Origin: Burkholderia sp.
Lineage (GTDB): Bacteria > Pseudomonadota > Gammaproteobacteria > Burkholderiales > Burkholderiaceae
Reading direction: 5' to 3'
Length of the DNA: 8,039 bases
NCBI GenBank assembly: GCA_030151225.1
Contig: JASLEG010000168.1
Coordinates: 1 to 8,039 of the forward strand
Notes under the pieces: model-generated
The model's database searches: none
The model's input: the letters and a program-made list of their open reading frames with translations, nothing else
What the model was told of the DNA's origin: nothing
Part shown: in pieces, positions 5,993 to 8,039 of the stretch
Layout: every line of letters begins with the position of its first letter
Numbering within the stretch: position 1 is the first letter of the stretch
Position numbers and translations under genes: made by a program

Positions 5993-6757
5993 TCAGCCGC
6001 GGCCGACGAACGGCATCGCGCTCGCCATGATCGTCATGTTGAGGATGTTCGCCTCGAGCGGCAGCTTCGCCATCTGCACCACCGCGTCGGCCACGTGGCG
6101 CACGTCGAGGCGCGGCTCGGGCGCGAGCCGGCCGTCGGCCTGCAGCACGCCCTGATTCATGCGCTCGGTCAGCGAGGTGGCCGCGTTGCCGATGTCGATC
6201 TGGCTGCACGCGATCCGGTACGGCCGGCCGTCGAGCGCGAGCGATTTCGTGATGCCGAGCACGGCGTGCTTGGTGGCCGTGTAGGCCACCGTGTTCGGGC
6301 GCGGCGAGTGCGCCGAGATCGAGCCGTTGTTGATGATGCGGCCACCCTGCGGGCTCTGCCGCTTCATCAGCTTCCAGGCGGCGCGCGCGCACAGGAACAC
6401 GCCGCTCAGGTTGGTGGCCAGCACGTCGTTCCAGAAGGCCAGCGTGTAGTCGTCGATCGGCACCGCGCCGGCGTTGCGGCCCGCGTTGTTGAACAGCACG
6501 TCGAGCCGGCCGAAGGCCGCCTCGATGCCGTCGAAGGCGGCTTCCACCGAGGCCTCGCTGGTCACGTCGGTGGGCACCGGCAGCGCGGCCGGGTGGGTCT
6601 TGCGCTCGGCGATCAGGGCGGCGGTGTCCTGCAGCGCGTCGAGGCGCCGGCCGAGCAGGGCCACGGTGAAGCCGGCCTCGGCCAGGGCCACGGCCGTGGC
6701 GCGGCCGATGCCGGAGCCGGCGCCGGTCACGGCGGCGTATTTCGGTTGGTCGTGCAT
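5993..6757 (-). CDS. SDR-family NAD(P)-dependent oxidoreductase
   Basis: A 254-residue classical short-chain dehydrogenase/reductase. The cofactor motif TGAGSGIG is at 11-18, NNAG at 90-93, the active-site Asn is N116 (ATNLSG), and the catalytic Ser, Tyr and Lys are S146 (NNGS), Y159 and K163 (YTATK). All four catalytic positions are present, so the enzyme should be active. Arg residues at 37-38 (LLGRRLD) at the end of the second strand are more often seen with NADP(H), but this is only a hint. It should interconvert a secondary alcohol and a ketone, cytosolic. It is the first gene of the minus-strand group and lies just downstream of the regulatory region with the paired palindromes, followed by the transporter 98 nt later. 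ATG 6757 puts the Rossmann fold within ten residues of the start, as usual; its upstream site is weak, unlike an out-of-frame AGGAGG further upstream. Confidence 0.92.
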   Translation of the reverse strand: MHDQPKYAAVTGAGSGIGRATAVALAEAGFTVALLGRRLDALQDTAALIAERKTHPAALPVPTDVTSEASVEAAFDGIEAAFGRLDVLFNNAGRNAGAVPIDDYTLAFWNDVLATNLSGVFLCARAAWKLMKRQSPQGGRIINNGSISAHSPRPNTVAYTATKHAVLGITKSLALDGRPYRIACSQIDIGNAATSLTERMNQGVLQADGRLAPEPRLDVRHVADAVVQMAKLPLEANILNMTIMASAMPFVGRG

Positions 6758-6787
6758 GTCGCGATCTCGTCGGGGTCAGTGGGGACA

Positions 6788-6859
6788 ATGTGGACGAGAA
6801 CAGCATTGCATCGGCCTCCTGCGAGCGGCAATCTTGATTCTTTCAATCAACGTCCACAT
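6788..6859. repeat. Inverted repeat GTGGACG/CGTCCAC bracketing the SDR upstream region
   Basis: ATGTGGACG at 6788-6796 and its reverse complement CGTCCACAT at 6851-6859 form 9-bp arms separated by 54 bp. The right arm directly adjoins the TTGATT/AATCAA palindrome at 6834-6850. The long spacing argues against a simple hairpin. It might be a pair of half-sites for a DNA-binding protein, or chance. Confidence 0.4.
6834..6850. promoter_or_regulatory. Palindromic operator-like site 1 (TTGAT-N7-ATCAA), SDR side
   Basis: TTGATTCTTTCAATCAA is a palindrome with 6-bp arms (TTGATT/AATCAA) around CTTTC. It lies 77 bp before the SDR start on the minus strand, in an AT-richer island within very GC-rich DNA. 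The same 17-bp framework recurs at 6966-6982, which supports a shared regulator. The regulator family cannot be assigned from the half-site. Confidence 0.65.
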
Positions 6860-6965
6860 GCCCGGCGCGGCGCGGTCGCGTCAGGGTTTTCCTGAGCCTG
6901 GATAGGGCTGCGGGACCGAAACCGTGACGCCGGCGGCGAAACGACGGGCGCCGGCACGGCGCATG

Positions 6966-6982
6966 TTGATCGATTGAATCAA
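6966..6982. promoter_or_regulatory. Palindromic operator-like site 2 (TTGAT-N7-ATCAA), dehydrogenase side
   Basis: TTGATCGATTGAATCAA has the same 5-7-5 layout as the site at 6834-6850. Its dyad extends to 8-bp arms, ATGTTGAT (6963-6970) and ATCAACAT (6978-6985). The extended site touches the first base of the candidate -35 hexamer TTGACC at 6985-6990, the position expected for a repressor blocking RNA polymerase or an activator at a class II promoter. Its offset from site 1 is exactly 132 bp. Confidence 0.7.
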
Positions 6983-6984
6983 CA

Positions 6985-7014
6985 TTGACCCGCCGCGAAG
7001 CGCTCTCGTAGGCT
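6985..7014 (+). promoter_or_regulatory. Candidate sigma-70 promoter of the D-2-hydroxyacid dehydrogenase gene
   Basis: TTGACC at 6985-6990 matches five of six -35 consensus bases. It is followed after 18 bp by TAGGCT at 7009-7014, a weak -10 keeping T, A and the final T. The -10 lies 30 nt before ATG 7045, giving a short leader that includes the AAGGAA ribosome site. A regulated weak promoter overlapped by the palindrome is a consistent reading. Confidence 0.5.
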
Positions 7015-7032
7015 GTGCCCGGATTTCGACCC

Positions 7033-7038
7033 AAGGAA
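7033..7038 (+). promoter_or_regulatory. Ribosome binding site of the D-2-hydroxyacid dehydrogenase gene
   Basis: AAGGAA sits 6 nt before ATG 7045. It favours that start over the upstream in-frame GTG at 7015, which would lie at the expected transcription start. Confidence 0.75.
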
Positions 7039-7044
7039 AACATC

Positions 7045-8007
7045 ATGTCCGACACCTCCACCCCGAAGCTGCTGGTCGCGCGTCGCGTGCCCGCCGCCGT
7101 CGCCGCCCGTGCCGCGGCCGAGTTCGATGCGTTCGTGACCGAAGCGGACATGGATGCCGCCTCGGTCGTGGATTTCGTCACGAAGTACCGCACCCCGGCC
7201 GTGCTGATCGGCAAGAAGTCAGGATTGCAGAAGGAACACATCGAGGCGCTGCCGCCCACGCTGAAGATCATCGCCAACGCCAGCGCCGGGGTCGATCACA
7301 TGGACGTGGCCGCGGCCCGCGCGCGCGGCATCGCCGTGACCAACGCGCCCGACGCGCTCACCGAGTGCACGGCCGACTACGCGATGCTGCTGGTGCTGGC
7401 CGCCTGCCGCCGCGCCTCGGAATACGAGCGCATCGTGCGCGCCGGCTGGGGCAGGTCGTTCGGCATGACCGAGATGCTCGGCATGCGCGTGAACGGCAAG
7501 ACGCTCGGCATCGCCGGCTTCGGCCGCATCGGCCGCGCCGTGGCGCGCCGCGCGCGCGGCTTCGGCATGCGCATCGCCTACACCGACGTGCGCCGCGCCG
7601 AGGCGGACGTGGAGCAGGGCGCCACCTTCCACCCGAGCCTCGACGCGCTGCTGCCGCATTGCGACGTGCTCTCGCTGCACGTGCCCGGCGGCGGCGCGCC
7701 GCTGATGACGGCGCGCGAATTCGCGCTGCTGCCGAAGGGCGCGGTGTTCGTCAACGCGGCGCGCGGCGCGCTGGTGGACGAGGACGCGCTGCTGGACGCG
7801 CTGCGCTCGGGGCAGCTGTTCGGCGCTGGGCTCGACGTCTATCGCAACGAACCGCACGTGGATCCGCGCTTCGCCGAGCTCGACAACGTGTTCCTGAGCC
7901 CGCACATGGCCAGCGCCACGGTGGAGACGCGCGACCAGATGGGCTACACGGCGCTCGACAACGTGGCGGCCGTGCTCGACGGGCGCGCCGCGCCGAACCC
8001 GCTGTAG
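7045..8007 (+). CDS. D-isomer-specific 2-hydroxyacid dehydrogenase (glyoxylate/2-ketoacid reductase type)
   Basis: A 320-residue cytosolic NAD(P)-dependent enzyme that interconverts a D-2-hydroxy acid and the 2-keto acid. The substrate-domain block NASAGVDHMDVAAARARGIAVTNAP spans about 78-102. The Rossmann motif AGFGRIGRAVARR has G158, G160 and G163, with D181 at the end of the next strand (YTDVRR), which favours NAD(H) over NADP(H). The catalytic triad of the family is complete: R240 in NAARGALVDEDAL, E269 in GLDVYRNEP and H287 in LSPHMASAT. The length is standard (310-340). It resembles glyoxylate/hydroxypyruvate and 2-ketogluconate reductases, but which keto acid it uses is not decidable here. 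It is transcribed divergently from the SDR-MFS-VOC group across a region with two like palindromes, so it probably belongs to the same pathway. The TAG stop is followed by only 32 nt to the window end, with no terminator visible there. Confidence 0.93.
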   Translation: MSDTSTPKLLVARRVPAAVAARAAAEFDAFVTEADMDAASVVDFVTKYRTPAVLIGKKSGLQKEHIEALPPTLKIIANASAGVDHMDVAAARARGIAVTNAPDALTECTADYAMLLVLAACRRASEYERIVRAGWGRSFGMTEMLGMRVNGKTLGIAGFGRIGRAVARRARGFGMRIAYTDVRRAEADVEQGATFHPSLDALLPHCDVLSLHVPGGGAPLMTAREFALLPKGAVFVNAARGALVDEDALLDALRSGQLFGAGLDVYRNEPHVDPRFAELDNVFLSPHMASATVETRDQMGYTALDNVAAVLDGRAAPNPL

Positions 8008-8039
8008 GCGCCGCGGCTCCTCGGCGGCCCCCTCAGCGC

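Noticed and set aside
4218..6155. 645-codon plus-strand open frame
   Set aside because: Antisense shadow of the MFS and VOC genes, with a His/Arg/Gln/Glu/Ala-rich composition and no recognisable domain.
4578..6806. 742-codon minus-strand frame as one fused protein
   Set aside because: Only the last 438 codons are the MFS transporter, which has its own AGGAGA site. The upstream 304 codons overlap the SDR gene out of frame and are Arg/Pro-rich noise. The start of this frame is kept only as a low-interest leader observation.
7219..7905. 228-codon minus-strand open frame inside the hydroxyacid dehydrogenase
   Set aside because: Antisense shadow, rich in His/Arg/Ala/Gln, with no start signal or domain.

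Overview
The window is very GC-rich, with codons ending mostly in G or C, and is tightly packed with metabolic genes. Protein style and gene types fit a Burkholderia-like betaproteobacterium. That placement is inferred from composition and family resemblance, not from a marker gene. No rRNA, tRNA, CRISPR array, insertion sequence or phage gene was seen.

Left part (1-990). The window opens inside the C-terminal third of an NRAMP-type Mn/Fe transporter (MntH-like). A decayed stretch of about 600 bp follows. It holds a hormone-sensitive-lipase-type hydrolase that has lost its middle (oxyanion HGGGF block and HGF block kept, nucleophile block gone), a short 12-bp tandem repeat, and the last ~50 codons of a dihydropyrimidinase/amidohydrolase-type gene.

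Centre-left (991-2666). A two-gene plus-strand unit follows: an FAD-dependent oxidoreductase of the L-2-hydroxyglutarate oxidase-like DAO group, then 25 nt later a small antibiotic-biosynthesis-monooxygenase (ABM) fold protein. A strong 17-18 bp hairpin separates this unit from the convergent minus-strand genes.

Centre-right (2687-6757). Four minus-strand genes read, in transcription order, SDR dehydrogenase, MFS transporter (anion:cation symporter-like), VOC/glyoxalase-fold protein, and a citrate-synthase-fold protein with an N-terminal helix-turn-helix. The first three look like an operon. The fourth follows a 147-nt gap with a possible -10 box of its own.

Right part (6758-8007). A 287-nt divergent regulatory region separates the SDR from a plus-strand D-2-hydroxyacid dehydrogenase. 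It holds two 17-bp palindromes of the same form, TTGAT-N7-ATCAA, exactly 132 bp apart. One abuts a plausible sigma-70 -35 box of the plus-strand gene and the other lies upstream of the SDR. The simplest reading is one regulator controlling both arms of a small uptake and oxidation/reduction pathway for an organic (hydroxy/keto) acid. The substrate cannot be read from the sequence and no classical regulator gene lies in the window. The most unusual items are the paired operators, the HTH-citrate synthase fusion and the decayed hydrolase scar.
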